Source: JACPUX01 sp964517465
GTDB lineage: Bacteria > Pseudomonadota > Gammaproteobacteria > Burkholderiales > Casimicrobiaceae
DNA: 64,000 bases
Direction of reading: 5' to 3'
Assembly: GCA_964517465.1 (NCBI GenBank)
Contig: CAZFEK010000002.1
Location: 1 to 64,000 of the forward strand
In this document: one piece after another, positions 1-7,235 of the stretch
How the letters are laid out: the number at the start of each line of letters is the position of its first letter
Numbering within the stretch: position 1 is the stretch's first letter
The notes under the pieces: model-generated
What the model was told of the DNA's origin: nothing
What the model saw: only the letters and a program-made list of their open reading frames with translations
The model's database searches: none
Made by a program: the position numbers and the translations under genes

Positions 1-60
1 GCCCGCGAACCCTGTTCACCCCCTTCCCCAGGAAGGGGGGCGGGGGGTAGGTACACCGGT
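1..60 (+). repeat. Partial copy of the ~113-bp hairpin repeat
   Basis: This segment matches the 3' half of the tandem units at 59572-59911: a CCGCGAACC lead-in, a hairpin with arms CCCCCTTCC and GGAAGGGGG around a 3-nt loop, a G-rich tail, then GGTACACC. The match is clear by eye but has several differences, including ctgttcac for gtactcac and gggggtagg for ggggaagg. The unit begins before the window. It lies directly upstream of a btuF-like reading frame and can be read in frame with it. Confidence 0.8.
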
Positions 61-64
61 AAGC

Positions 65-880
65 GTGGTGGATGATGCGAACTTAAGCGTAAGACTGGCC
101 GCCCCCGCGAAGCGAGTGGTAACGCTCGCTCCGGACCTGGCCGAACTGATGTTCGCCGCGGGGGCGGGCGCGCGCCTCGTCGGCGTGGCGGATCGCAGCG
201 ATTTCCCGGTCGCGGTGAAAGAGCTTCCGCGGGTGGGAGATGCGCACGGTTTCGATTACGAGCGCATCCTCGAGCTCAAGCCCGATCTCGTGCTCGCCTG
301 GTCAGGGGGCAACGCACCGCAGCACTTGGCGCGGCTGGAGGCGCTTGGCCTCAAACTCTACCGCAGCGACATACGCGATCCCGAAGGCATTGCCACTACC
401 TTGGAGCGGCTGGGCCTGCTCACGGGGAGCGAGCCGGCTGCCAAGCAAGCGGCGGCGGACTTGCGCCGGCGGCTTGCGGCGCTGCGCGAGCAATACGCGC
501 GGCGAAGCCGGTTGAAGGTGTTCTACCAGGTCTGGGGGCAGCCGCTCTACACCTTGGGGGGACAACATCTCGTAAGCGCCGCGCTCAAGGTCTGCGGTGC
601 CGGCAACGCCTTTGAGGACCTGGCCGCGCTTGCTGCGGTGATCGAAATTGAAAGCGTCATTCAGCGCGACCCGGAGGTCATCGTCGCGGCTGGCGATGGC
701 GGCGCCCGACCGGCGTGGCTGGACGATTGGAAGCGGTGGCCGCAACTGAAGGCGGTCAAGTCGGGCCGTCTGCTGGTGGTGGATGCGGATTTGATGAATC
801 GGCATAGCCCGCGCTTCGTGGATGGCACCGAAAAGCTCTGCGACGCACTCGATCGGCAGCGCAAGCCGGCGCTACAATGA
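65..880 (+). CDS. btuF: BtuF-like cobalamin/siderophore-type substrate-binding protein
   Basis: The product is a class III periplasmic binding protein of the BtuF type, which in the family delivers cobalamin or a related metal chelate to a BtuCD-type ABC importer. Family features seen: VVTLAPDLAELMFAAG near the N-terminus, LVGVADRSDFP, then ERILELKPDLVLAW, and a C-terminal half with a YQVWGQPLYTLGG segment. The body is about the usual mature length. The GTG at 65 starts right at the mature domain, so no signal peptide is visible. The frame stays open upstream to the window edge and reads through a hairpin repeat, so the true start may lie outside the window or the 5' end may have been altered by the repeat. 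The stop overlaps an upstream candidate start of greB (ATGA). No BtuC or BtuD gene is seen here. Confidence 0.8.
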   Translation: MVDDANLSVRLAAPAKRVVTLAPDLAELMFAAGAGARLVGVADRSDFPVAVKELPRVGDAHGFDYERILELKPDLVLAWSGGNAPQHLARLEALGLKLYRSDIRDPEGIATTLERLGLLTGSEPAAKQAAADLRRRLAALREQYARRSRLKVFYQVWGQPLYTLGGQHLVSAALKVCGAGNAFEDLAALAAVIEIESVIQRDPEVIVAAGDGGARPAWLDDWKRWPQLKAVKSGRLLVVDADLMNRHSPRFVDGTEKLCDALDRQRKPALQ

Positions 881-921
881 GCCATCTCGCGCGCCGATCC
901 GAGCTCCGAAATCCTTTAGCC

Positions 922-1500
922 ATGAACAAGGCATTCACCCGCGAAACGGACGCCAGTCCGGACGAAGACGAGGAAGCTGCCGGCCTTCCGGCCTTGCCGC
1001 CGGGAACCAAAAATTACCTGACTCCGGGAGGATTTGCGCGGCTCAAGGCAGAGCTCGCGCAGCTGGTGGAAAAAGAGCGCCCGGAGGTGGTGAGCATCGT
1101 CTCTTGGGCCGCCGGGAACGGAGACCGATCCGAGAACGGGGACTACATTTACGGCAAGAAGCGATTGCGGGAAATCGATCGCCGCATTCGTTATCTGGTG
1201 AAACGTCTCGATCTGGCGGAAGTGGTCGATCCGGAGGCTCGAGCCCAAGGCGACAACGCCGATCAGATTTTTTTTGGCGCCACCGTCCTCATCGTCGACG
1301 GATCTGGAAGGGAGCGCAGGCTCTCGATCGTCGGAGTGGACGAAATCGACGCCGCCAAGGGATTCATCAGCTGGGTCTCACCCATGGCTCGTGCCCTGCT
1401 GAAAGCCCGCGAAGGCGAAACCATCAGTTTGCGCACCCCCGGCGGGGTTGAAGAACTAGAAATCCTGGAAGTGAAATACCTTCCCCTGGCTACCGGCTAG
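922..1500 (+). CDS. greB: Transcription elongation factor GreB
   Basis: GreB rescues backtracked RNA polymerase by stimulating transcript cleavage through the secondary channel. The protein has the N-terminal coiled coil with the family signature (FARLKAELAQLVEKERPEV, then GDRSENGDYIYGKKRLREID), which carries the acidic tip residues, followed by the C-terminal FKBP-like domain (VDEIDAAKGFISWVSPMARALL). At 192 residues it is slightly longer than E. coli GreB because of an acidic, poorly conserved N-terminal tail of about 30 residues. An earlier ATG at 877 overlaps the btuF stop as ATGA and would add 15 residues. I prefer 922 because the added residues look unlike the family, but the choice is uncertain. 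Confidence 0.93.
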   Translation: MNKAFTRETDASPDEDEEAAGLPALPPGTKNYLTPGGFARLKAELAQLVEKERPEVVSIVSWAAGNGDRSENGDYIYGKKRLREIDRRIRYLVKRLDLAEVVDPEARAQGDNADQIFFGATVLIVDGSGRERRLSIVGVDEIDAAKGFISWVSPMARALLKAREGETISLRTPGGVEELEILEVKYLPLATG

Positions 1501-1631
1501 CGGGCATTTCCGTCTGCCGCCCTTAGGCCGGCGCCTCCGATCGGCCGGAACCAAAAATGCCAAGGCTTGCCGCATCCCGGGCTCGATTGAACAACAGTTC
1601 AAGCGATTTCTTCGTTTCTGGCGCTTAACTG

Positions 1632-1661
1632 TTGACGGGACGAGATTTATGCCCCTATAGT
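1632..1661 (+). promoter_or_regulatory. Sigma-70 promoter for the zapB-like gene/zapA
   Basis: A -35 box TTGACG (1632-1637) and a -10 box TATAGT (1656-1661) are separated by 18 nt. The start codon of the next gene is at 1668, only 6 nt beyond the -10 box. Transcription would therefore begin at or next to the A of the ATG, giving a leaderless or nearly leaderless mRNA. Confidence 0.65.
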
Positions 1662-1667
1662 TTGGGC

Positions 1668-1868
1668 ATGGAAGGCGAACTCGAAGCGCTGGAGCGCAAA
1701 CTGGAAACTCTGCTGCGGCAGCATTTGGAACTGCGTGCCGAAAACGAACAGCTTCGCAAAGAACTGCTGGCCCTGAGCAAAGAGCACACGCGCGTCACCA
1801 AACGCATGAACGAAGCCGCGCAACGCCTTGATGCCCTGCTCGAAAACTTGCCTGAGGAGAACGCGTGA
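1668..1868 (+). CDS. ZapB-like small coiled-coil protein
   Basis: A 66-residue, almost wholly charged alpha-helical protein with continuous heptads (LEALERKLETLLRQ, LELRAENEQLRKELLALSKE). It sits immediately upstream of zapA, where small coiled-coil proteins (ZapB-like, often annotated as TIGR02449 family) are found in beta- and gammaproteobacteria. A role in Z-ring or septal organisation together with ZapA is inferred from the fold and neighbour, not shown by a specific motif. ATG 1668 is chosen because the promoter at 1632-1661 excludes the upstream GTG/ATG codons. No Shine-Dalgarno sequence can be transcribed from that promoter. Confidence 0.75.
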   Translation: MEGELEALERKLETLLRQHLELRAENEQLRKELLALSKEHTRVTKRMNEAAQRLDALLENLPEENA

Positions 1869-1947
1869 GAGCACTGCCGCGGGCACGTCGACGGATCAAA
1901 GGCGCCGCCGCTTCCGCGCCTGGAATCGATGGGGAGAAGCCACGGCG

Positions 1948-2268
1948 ATGAGCACCCACTCAGTCACCCTCAGCGTCAACCTGCTTGGCCGCGAATACCG
2001 CATCGGCTGTGCCGAAGAGGAGCGCGAAGATTTGCTCGCCGCAGTGGATTTGCTGCAATCGCGCATGCGCGAAGTGCGCGAAGGAAGCAAGTCCTCCACT
2101 CCGGAAAGGCTCGCGGTATTGGCGGCACTCAACCTCGCCAACGAGCTCTTGAAAGCCCGCGCGGGCGGCAATGAAACCGGCTTTGACAGCACCAAATTTC
2201 GGCGTAGAATCGTTGCCATGCAGGACGCCATCGATCAAGCGATGGCGGGCCAGGAAAAGCTCTTCTGA
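1948..2268 (+). CDS. zapA: Cell division protein ZapA
   Basis: ZapA binds FtsZ and crosslinks protofilaments in the Z ring. The 106-residue protein shows the family pattern: a beta-rich N-terminal head (VTLSVNLLGREYRIGC), then LLAAVDLLQSRMREVRE and a long C-terminal helix with the conserved LAVLAALNLANELL segment. ATG 1948 gives the usual length for the family. It follows the zapB-like gene by about 80 nt, probably on the same transcript, and the 6S RNA gene lies just downstream, an arrangement conserved in many beta- and gammaproteobacteria. Confidence 0.93.
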   Translation: MSTHSVTLSVNLLGREYRIGCAEEEREDLLAAVDLLQSRMREVREGSKSSTPERLAVLAALNLANELLKARAGGNETGFDSTKFRRRIVAMQDAIDQAMAGQEKLF

Positions 2269-2286
2269 CCTGGCTTCTACTGCGCC

Positions 2287-2474
2287 GGTTGTCCCCTGCG
2301 GTGTTGGTGTTTGGCCAGATACTCTTCGAACCAATATCGTATACCCAGGTTGCCGCGCCAATGACGACTCCGGTGTGCGCGTCCTTCGTCGGAAGCGCCT
2401 AATGGATCGGGCAGGCGACCGCCTTGAACCTTAGGTTCAAGATGAGGGCCACACCGCTCTTGCGGGGGACTCGC
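2287..2474 (+). ncRNA. ssrS: 6S RNA (SsrS)
   Basis: 6S RNA binds sigma-70 RNA polymerase holoenzyme by mimicking an open promoter and represses it in stationary phase. The gene sits directly after zapA, its conserved position. The conserved 3'-side hairpin CCTTGAACCTTAGGTTCAAG is present at about 2422-2441. The ends form the long closing stem: the TCCCCTGCGGTG region (2292 on) pairs with CACACCGCTC...GCGGGGGA (about 2450-2469), with the bulged central bubble between. Length is about 185 nt, typical. The exact 5' and 3' ends are estimated from the stem. Confidence 0.88.
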
Positions 2475-2480
2475 AGCACG

Positions 2481-2509
2481 GAACGCGGCTTTAAGCCGCG
2501 TTCTTTTTT
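2481..2509 (+). terminator. Rho-independent terminator of 6S RNA
   Basis: Inverted repeat GAACGCGGCTT / AAGCCGCGTTC around a single T (so about a 9-bp stem with a short loop), followed by a run of six T. It ends only about 12 nt before the EVE gene start, so that gene needs read-through or a promoter inside the 6S gene. Confidence 0.9.
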
Positions 2510-2520
2510 GGCGATTCGAA

Positions 2521-2979
2521 ATGCGTTATTGGCTGATGAAGTCCGAACCCGGCGAGGTGTCGATCGACGATCTCGCCGCGGCGCCACGCGCCACCCTGCC
2601 TTGGTTCGGGGTGCGCAATTATCAGGCGCGCAATTTTATGCGCGATGACATGCGCTTGGGCGATCTTGCCTTCTTCTATCACTCGAGTTGTGCCGAGCCG
2701 GGTATTGTGGGCATCGTCAAAGTGAGCCGTGAAGCGTATCCGGACGCGACGCAGTTCGATCGCAAGAGCCCCTATTACGATGCCAAATCCGATCGCGAGC
2801 ATCCGCGCTGGCACAACGTCGAGGTCACGCTGGTGAAAAAGACCCGCCTCGTGCCACTGGCCGAGCTGCGCCAGCACACGGCGCTTGCCGGCATGCGGCT
2901 CTTGCAGAAAGGGAATCGCTTGTCGATTACCCCGGTCGAGCCGGCCGAATGGAATTACCTGATGGGATTTCTCGCCTAG
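2521..2979 (+). CDS. EVE domain-containing protein
   Basis: A 152-residue single-domain EVE (PUA-fold) protein resembling thymocyte nuclear protein 1 and bacterial YcaQ-like stand-alone EVE proteins. These bind modified nucleobases such as 5-substituted cytosines in nucleic acid. Family signatures seen: start MRYWLMKSEPGEVSIDDL, then WFGVRNYQARNFMRDDM, GDLAFFYHSSC and GIVGIVKVSREAYPD. The physiological substrate is not known for this subgroup. It is followed by a TauE-family permease with only one base between the genes, suggesting co-transcription. Confidence 0.88.
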   Translation: MRYWLMKSEPGEVSIDDLAAAPRATLPWFGVRNYQARNFMRDDMRLGDLAFFYHSSCAEPGIVGIVKVSREAYPDATQFDRKSPYYDAKSDREHPRWHNVEVTLVKKTRLVPLAELRQHTALAGMRLLQKGNRLSITPVEPAEWNYLMGFLA

Positions 2980-2980
2980 T

Positions 2981-3790
2981 ATGGATTGGTCGCTGCTGCC
3001 GGTTTTTCTTCTGTTGGGCTGCGTGGTTGGTTTTCTCGCCGGGCTTTTGGGCATCGGCGGCGGCATGACCATCGTGCCCGTGCTCACCTATCTCTACATG
3101 CGCGAAGGTTTTCCGACTGCACACGTCGTGCATCTGGCCATCGGCACTTCGATGGCCACCATCATGTTCACTTCGATTTCCAGCGTGCGCGCCCATCATG
3201 CCCATGGCGCGGTGCTGTGGCCGGTATTTCGGGCGATCGCACCCGGCATTTTGTTTGCCTCGGTGCTGGGGCCGCAGGTGGTCGGCGCCATGAAAACGCC
3301 TTGGGTGGCGGGCTTCTTCGGTCTATTCGCCTCGTTCTCCGCGGTGCAAATGTTATTCGACAAAAAGCCCAAGCCCACGCGCCAGTTGCCGGGGCGCTGG
3401 GGGCTATTTGCCGCCGGCAACGGCATCGGCTTCGTTTCGAGCATGGTCGGCGCGGGCGGCGGCTTTATCTCCGTACCCTTCATGGCCTGGTGCAACGTGA
3501 AAGTGCACAACGCGGTGGCGACTTCCGCGGCCCTTGGTTTGCCCATTGCCGTTGCCGGTACCGTGGGTTACATCCTCGCGGGATTGCGCGCCGATGGTCT
3601 GCCGGCGCACACCTTGGGCTATGTGCATTGGCCGGCGCTTTTGGGCATCGTCTGCGCCAGTGTGCTATTTGCTCCCATGGGGGCGCGCGTGGCGCACTCC
3701 TGGCCGGTGAAGAAGCTAAAGAAAGCGTTTGCCTATATGCTTTTCGTGCTTTCCGCCTACATGCTCTGGAAAGCGGTGCAAACCTGGTGA
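2981..3790 (+). CDS. TauE/SafE family sulfite/organosulfur exporter-like permease
   Basis: A 269-residue inner-membrane protein of the TauE/SafE (DUF81) family, exporters or permeases for sulfite, sulfoacetate or related anions. The two family repeats are visible: GFLAGLLGIGGGMTIVPVL near residue 15 and GFVSSMVGAGGGFISVPFM near residue 150. About eight hydrophobic segments can be counted. The start ATG follows the EVE stop by one base and no good ribosome-binding site is present, so translational coupling is likely. The actual substrate cannot be told from the sequence. Confidence 0.88.
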   Translation: MDWSLLPVFLLLGCVVGFLAGLLGIGGGMTIVPVLTYLYMREGFPTAHVVHLAIGTSMATIMFTSISSVRAHHAHGAVLWPVFRAIAPGILFASVLGPQVVGAMKTPWVAGFFGLFASFSAVQMLFDKKPKPTRQLPGRWGLFAAGNGIGFVSSMVGAGGGFISVPFMAWCNVKVHNAVATSAALGLPIAVAGTVGYILAGLRADGLPAHTLGYVHWPALLGIVCASVLFAPMGARVAHSWPVKKLKKAFAYMLFVLSAYMLWKAVQTW

Positions 3791-3805
3791 CCGGTACTTC
3801 CAGCC

Positions 3806-5164
3806 ATGAAGTTCGCACCCCGCGCAAGCGCCCGCATCTTTGAACTCTGCGACGCCGAGAGTTTTGTCCTCCAAGCTTCCGATGCGCTGAGCCCGCATCT
3901 CGCGCGCTGGGGGATTTCGCCGCTGCCGGGTGATGGTGTGGTGCTGGGGCGGGCGGGCCTCGCCGGGCGGGAAATTTTCGTCGCGGCGCAAGAGCCCAGC
4001 TTTTTGGGCGGGGCGGTTGGCGCCCTGCAGGCGCAGCGCCTTGCCGCACACCTGCGCGAGGCTTTGCACGCTTATCGCCGAGACGAAATATCCGGGGTGC
4101 TGTTGCTCATCGAATCGGGTGGCGTGCGCCTGCACGAAGCCAATCCGGCGTTGCTGGGGCTCGCGGCGGTCTTGCAGGCCCTCACCGATCTGCGCGCCGC
4201 GGCGGTGCCTGTGGTCGCGGTGATTCCGGGTAGCGGCGGGGCTTTCGGCGGCATGAGCGTGATCGCATGCGCGTGTTGCGCGCTCTTCTTTGGCGCCGGT
4301 GCGCGCTTGGGTGTCTCCGGCCCCAAGGTGCTGGAAACCTTGCGCGGCAAAGCCGCTTTCGATGCCGATCATGAGCCCAGTGTGGACGGCGTCTTCGGCG
4401 CAGCCGTCCGCGCGGCGCGCGGTATGGGTCGGCCATTGCCCGCCTCGCCGGTAGCGGCCAAAGCGGCAATCGCCGCAGCCTTCGACGCCGCGGCATCTTT
4501 GCCGTTGGCCCTCGACGTCCTGCAAAACCAACTCTTGTCGCGTTTGCGCGAAGCCGGCAAAAAGCCCGCAAGCAATCCCGGCCCAAGCCTCTTCACGCAT
4601 GGGCGTTCAGTGGATCAACACGGCTGGATCACCCGTAATGACGCCGGCGAAATCGGTGTCTTGCAGGAAGTCGCTCCGGCCGCCTTGGGACCGGCACAAG
4701 CGCTGGCCATGGGCCTTGCTCTGCGGCAATGGACGCGAGAAGCAGCCCCCGAATCACGGCTCTTCGTGCGGGAAGATTCTCCGGGCCACGAAGCCTCACT
4801 CGAAGCGGAAACTTTGGGCCTATCACAATACCTCGCGTTTCTCGCCCTGTGCCACGCCGAGGCGCGCGCCGCGGGGCGCAAGGAAATCGGGCTACTTACG
4901 GGCACTGGCGTGTCGGCAGCGTTTTTCTCGAACGCGCTGCAAGCGCCTGAGCTTTATGCCACGGCGAACGGCCGGGTGCGCCTGATGGACTTGCGGGCGA
5001 TGGAGCGCGTCACCGGCTTGGCCCGCAGCGAAGTGGAAAAACTCCTTGCCGAGGATCCGGTGTTTGGCCAGGAAGCGCGCCACCTCCAAAGCTGGGGCGG
5101 GTTAACCGGGATGTTTCAGTCTTTGTCCGTGGACGAGCTGGAGCGACTGGCCGCGAAAAGCTGA
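3806..5164 (+). CDS. Fused malonate decarboxylase beta/gamma-like carboxyltransferase
   Basis: A 452-residue protein with two crotonase/carboxyltransferase-fold halves. Residues about 10-230 resemble MdcD (LLLIESGGVRLHEANPALL, then GSGGAFGGMSVIACACCALFFG and ARLGVSGPKVLE). Residues about 290-450 resemble MdcE (GHEASLEAETLGLSQYLAFLALCHAEARAAG, written here only as the region near residue 320). In malonate decarboxylase these subunits decarboxylate malonyl-S-ACP. The other required genes (mdcA transferase, mdcC acyl carrier protein, mdcB, mdcG) are absent nearby, so it may act with distant partners or on another thioester. It converges on glycerate kinase with a 49-nt tail-to-tail overlap. Confidence 0.72.
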   Translation: MKFAPRASARIFELCDAESFVLQASDALSPHLARWGISPLPGDGVVLGRAGLAGREIFVAAQEPSFLGGAVGALQAQRLAAHLREALHAYRRDEISGVLLLIESGGVRLHEANPALLGLAAVLQALTDLRAAAVPVVAVIPGSGGAFGGMSVIACACCALFFGAGARLGVSGPKVLETLRGKAAFDADHEPSVDGVFGAAVRAARGMGRPLPASPVAAKAAIAAAFDAAASLPLALDVLQNQLLSRLREAGKKPASNPGPSLFTHGRSVDQHGWITRNDAGEIGVLQEVAPAALGPAQALAMGLALRQWTREAAPESRLFVREDSPGHEASLEAETLGLSQYLAFLALCHAEARAAGRKEIGLLTGTGVSAAFFSNALQAPELYATANGRVRLMDLRAMERVTGLARSEVEKLLAEDPVFGQEARHLQSWGGLTGMFQSLSVDELERLAAKS

Positions 5165-6282
5165 GCCAGTTGCCTCGCCTTGTCTTGGAGCAAAGGCGTC
5201 GCCTGGTCGATGGCTTCGCTCAGGCTCAGCGGCCCAAAGGGAAGCGCAAAACAACCGGCGAAATGCGGCTCCAATTGTGGCAGCGCGGCGCGATCGATAC
5301 TGCCCGAAACGAGTGTGGCCGGCACCCCCTGGCGCGCGGCGCGGCTTGCCGCAACCCAGGGAGCTTTGCCCATGAGCGTCTGCGCCTCGCTGCGGCCTTC
5401 TCCGGTGATGAGCCAGTCTGCGCCGGCGAGCGCCGCGTCGAGATCGACCAGATCGGCCACGATTTCGGCACCGCTACACAATCGCGCGCCGAGCAATTGC
5501 AAAGCAAAGCCCAAGCCTCCTGCCGCGCCGGAACCTGGCAGCTTTTGCACCGACCGGCCCAAGGCGGTCTCGCACAAGTTCGCAAAGCGTTCGAGATGCC
5601 GGTCCAGGCGATGAACATCCTCCGCCGGCACGCCTTTTTGCGGTCCGAAAATCGCCGTGGCCCCGCTTTCGCCGCCAAGCGGATTGTTGACGTCGGACAG
5701 CACGGTGATTTGGCATTCAGCCAGACGCGCGTCGAGCCCCGAAACATCGATCGAATGCAATTGCTCAAGACCTTCCGGCGTGGGCGCCAGTTTCCGGCCC
5801 TGGGCGTCGATCAGCTGCAGCCCCAGCGCGTTCAATAAGCCGGCGCCGCCATCGTTGGTCGAGGTGCCGCCCAAAGCAAACAGAAGTTGTCGGTGGTCCG
5901 CGTCGAGCGCAAATCGAACCAACTGTCCCAAACCCAGGGTGCTGCGCCGCATGACGGAAGTACGCATCGCCCCGGCATCGGTGATGGGCACAACTTGGGC
6001 CGCTTCTAAGAGCGCGGCCGGTTGGCCCTGCCATGGCACGGCCGCCCACAAGGCTTGCTGCGGCGCACCGGCGGCATTGGTCACCGTCGCGCGATGGGCC
6101 TTGCCGCCTCGCGCCAGCACAGCTTCCAGCGTGCCTTCGCCGCCGTCGGCCAGGGGCCTTTGCAAGAGTTCCGCCTTAGGCCAAACGGCGAGTAAACCTC
6201 GCGCCAAAGCTTGGGCCACTTCGGAAGCAGTCAGCGAGCCTTTGAAGGAATCGGGCGCCAGAACGATGCGCGGCGGCTTCAT
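5116..6282 (-). CDS. Glycerate kinase (GarK/GlxK family)
   Basis: Phosphorylates glycerate (2-phosphoglycerate-forming in this family) and links glyoxylate/tartronate metabolism to glycolysis. The 388-residue protein shows the family start IVLAPDSFKGSLTA, the conserved PLADGGEGTLEAV segment and a C-terminal WLITGEGRSEAQTLMGK. It is the last gene of a minus-strand run with the acyltransferase pair and the Sua5 gene; its ATG overlaps the Sua5 stop as ATGA. The 3' end overlaps the convergent malonate-decarboxylase-like gene by 49 nt. Confidence 0.9.
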   Translation of the reverse strand: MKPPRIVLAPDSFKGSLTASEVAQALARGLLAVWPKAELLQRPLADGGEGTLEAVLARGGKAHRATVTNAAGAPQQALWAAVPWQGQPAALLEAAQVVPITDAGAMRTSVMRRSTLGLGQLVRFALDADHRQLLFALGGTSTNDGGAGLLNALGLQLIDAQGRKLAPTPEGLEQLHSIDVSGLDARLAECQITVLSDVNNPLGGESGATAIFGPQKGVPAEDVHRLDRHLERFANLCETALGRSVQKLPGSGAAGGLGFALQLLGARLCSGAEIVADLVDLDAALAGADWLITGEGRSEAQTLMGKAPWVAASRAARQGVPATLVSGSIDRAALPQLEPHFAGCFALPFGPLSLSEAIDQATPLLQDKARQLAQLFAASRSSSSTDKD

Positions 6283-7235
6283 CGGTTGCTGGCGCGCCGC
6301 AGGCGGTCATTCACCGCAGCCCACTGCGGACCTTGCGGCGGCGCTTCGACCCAGATGGAGGAAACGCCGGCCGCATCCATCAGGCGCAAAGCGGCGTAGA
6401 GCTGGGCGGCATAGGCTCCGGCGCCTTCCGGTGCGCGGAGCCAGAGGCCGGCAAAATGTGGGGGTGCGTCGCGGCGCGCGAGCACGGCAAGCGATGCGCT
6501 GGACCCGGGCGGTAGCGCGTCCAGTGCCGAGGCTTGCACGAGATCAGTGGGGGTGTGCGGCGCATAGTGCTGCGCCAGCGTGCCGGAAGCGCGCGGGCTT
6601 GTGCGGGCCGGCGCGCTGGGGACATAAGCCAACACGGCGGCCAGCGCGTCCAGGTCGATGCCGCCGGGGCGCAGCAACACGGCGCGGCCGCTGGTGAAAT
6701 CGACGATGGTCGACTCGATGCCGACCTGGCAGGGGCCGCCATCGAGAATCAGCGGCAGACCTTCGGGGAATTCTTGCGCCACATGGGCTGCGGTGGTGGG
6801 GCTGATGCGCCCGAAACGATTGGCCGAAGGCGCGGCAACGCCGCCACCGAAGCTCTTGAGCAAGGCCAGCGCCACCGGATGCGAAGGCACGCGCAGGCCC
6901 ACGCTGTCTTGCCCGCCGGTCACCGCATCGGGCACCTCGGGGCGCTTCTTCAGGATCAGCGTCAGGGGGCCAGGCCAGAAGCGCTCGGCAAGCTTTAGGG
7001 CATCCTCGGGCGTTGCCGCTGCCCATTTGGGCAAGGCGGTGATGTCGGCCAAATGCACGATCAGCGGATGATCTGCGGGCCGGCCTTTGGCGGCGAAAAT
7101 GTGCGCCACCGCCTGCGGCTGGCTGGCGTCTGCGCCCAGGCCGTAGACCGTTTCGGTGGGGAAGGCCACCAGTTGGCCGGCGCGCAGCAGTTCTGCCGCT
7201 TGGGCGATGGCGGTCGAGTCGGCCGGACGAATCAC
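6279..7235 (-). CDS. L-threonylcarbamoyladenylate synthase (Sua5 type)
   Basis: Makes threonylcarbamoyl-AMP from threonine, bicarbonate and ATP for the t6A37 modification of ANN-decoding tRNAs. The protein has the YrdC domain (residues about 5-195, with AFPTETVYGLGADA and KRPEVPD...GLRVPSHP) and a C-terminal Sua5 domain, giving 318 residues, the two-domain Sua5 length rather than the short TsaC. The start is GTG, overlapping the stop of the upstream acyltransferase as GTGA. Confidence 0.92.
   Translation of the reverse strand: MIRPADSTAIAQAAELLRAGQLVAFPTETVYGLGADASQPQAVAHIFAAKGRPADHPLIVHLADITALPKWAAATPEDALKLAERFWPGPLTLILKKRPEVPDAVTGGQDSVGLRVPSHPVALALLKSFGGGVAAPSANRFGRISPTTAAHVAQEFPEGLPLILDGGPCQVGIESTIVDFTSGRAVLLRPGGIDLDALAAVLAYVPSAPARTSPRASGTLAQHYAPHTPTDLVQASALDALPPGSSASLAVLARRDAPPHFAGLWLRAPEGAGAYAAQLYAALRLMDAAGVSSIWVEAPPQGPQWAAVNDRLRRASNR

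Noticed and set aside
1500..1631. Possible small RNA or hairpin between greB and the zapB-like gene
   Set aside because: Imperfect symmetry (GGCATTT ... AAATGCC) is present but with a long loop and no U-run or promoter; insufficient evidence.
2399..2648. Small ORFs overlapping the 6S RNA gene
   Set aside because: They run through the 6S stem and terminator on both strands and have no homology; noncoding RNA explains the sequence.
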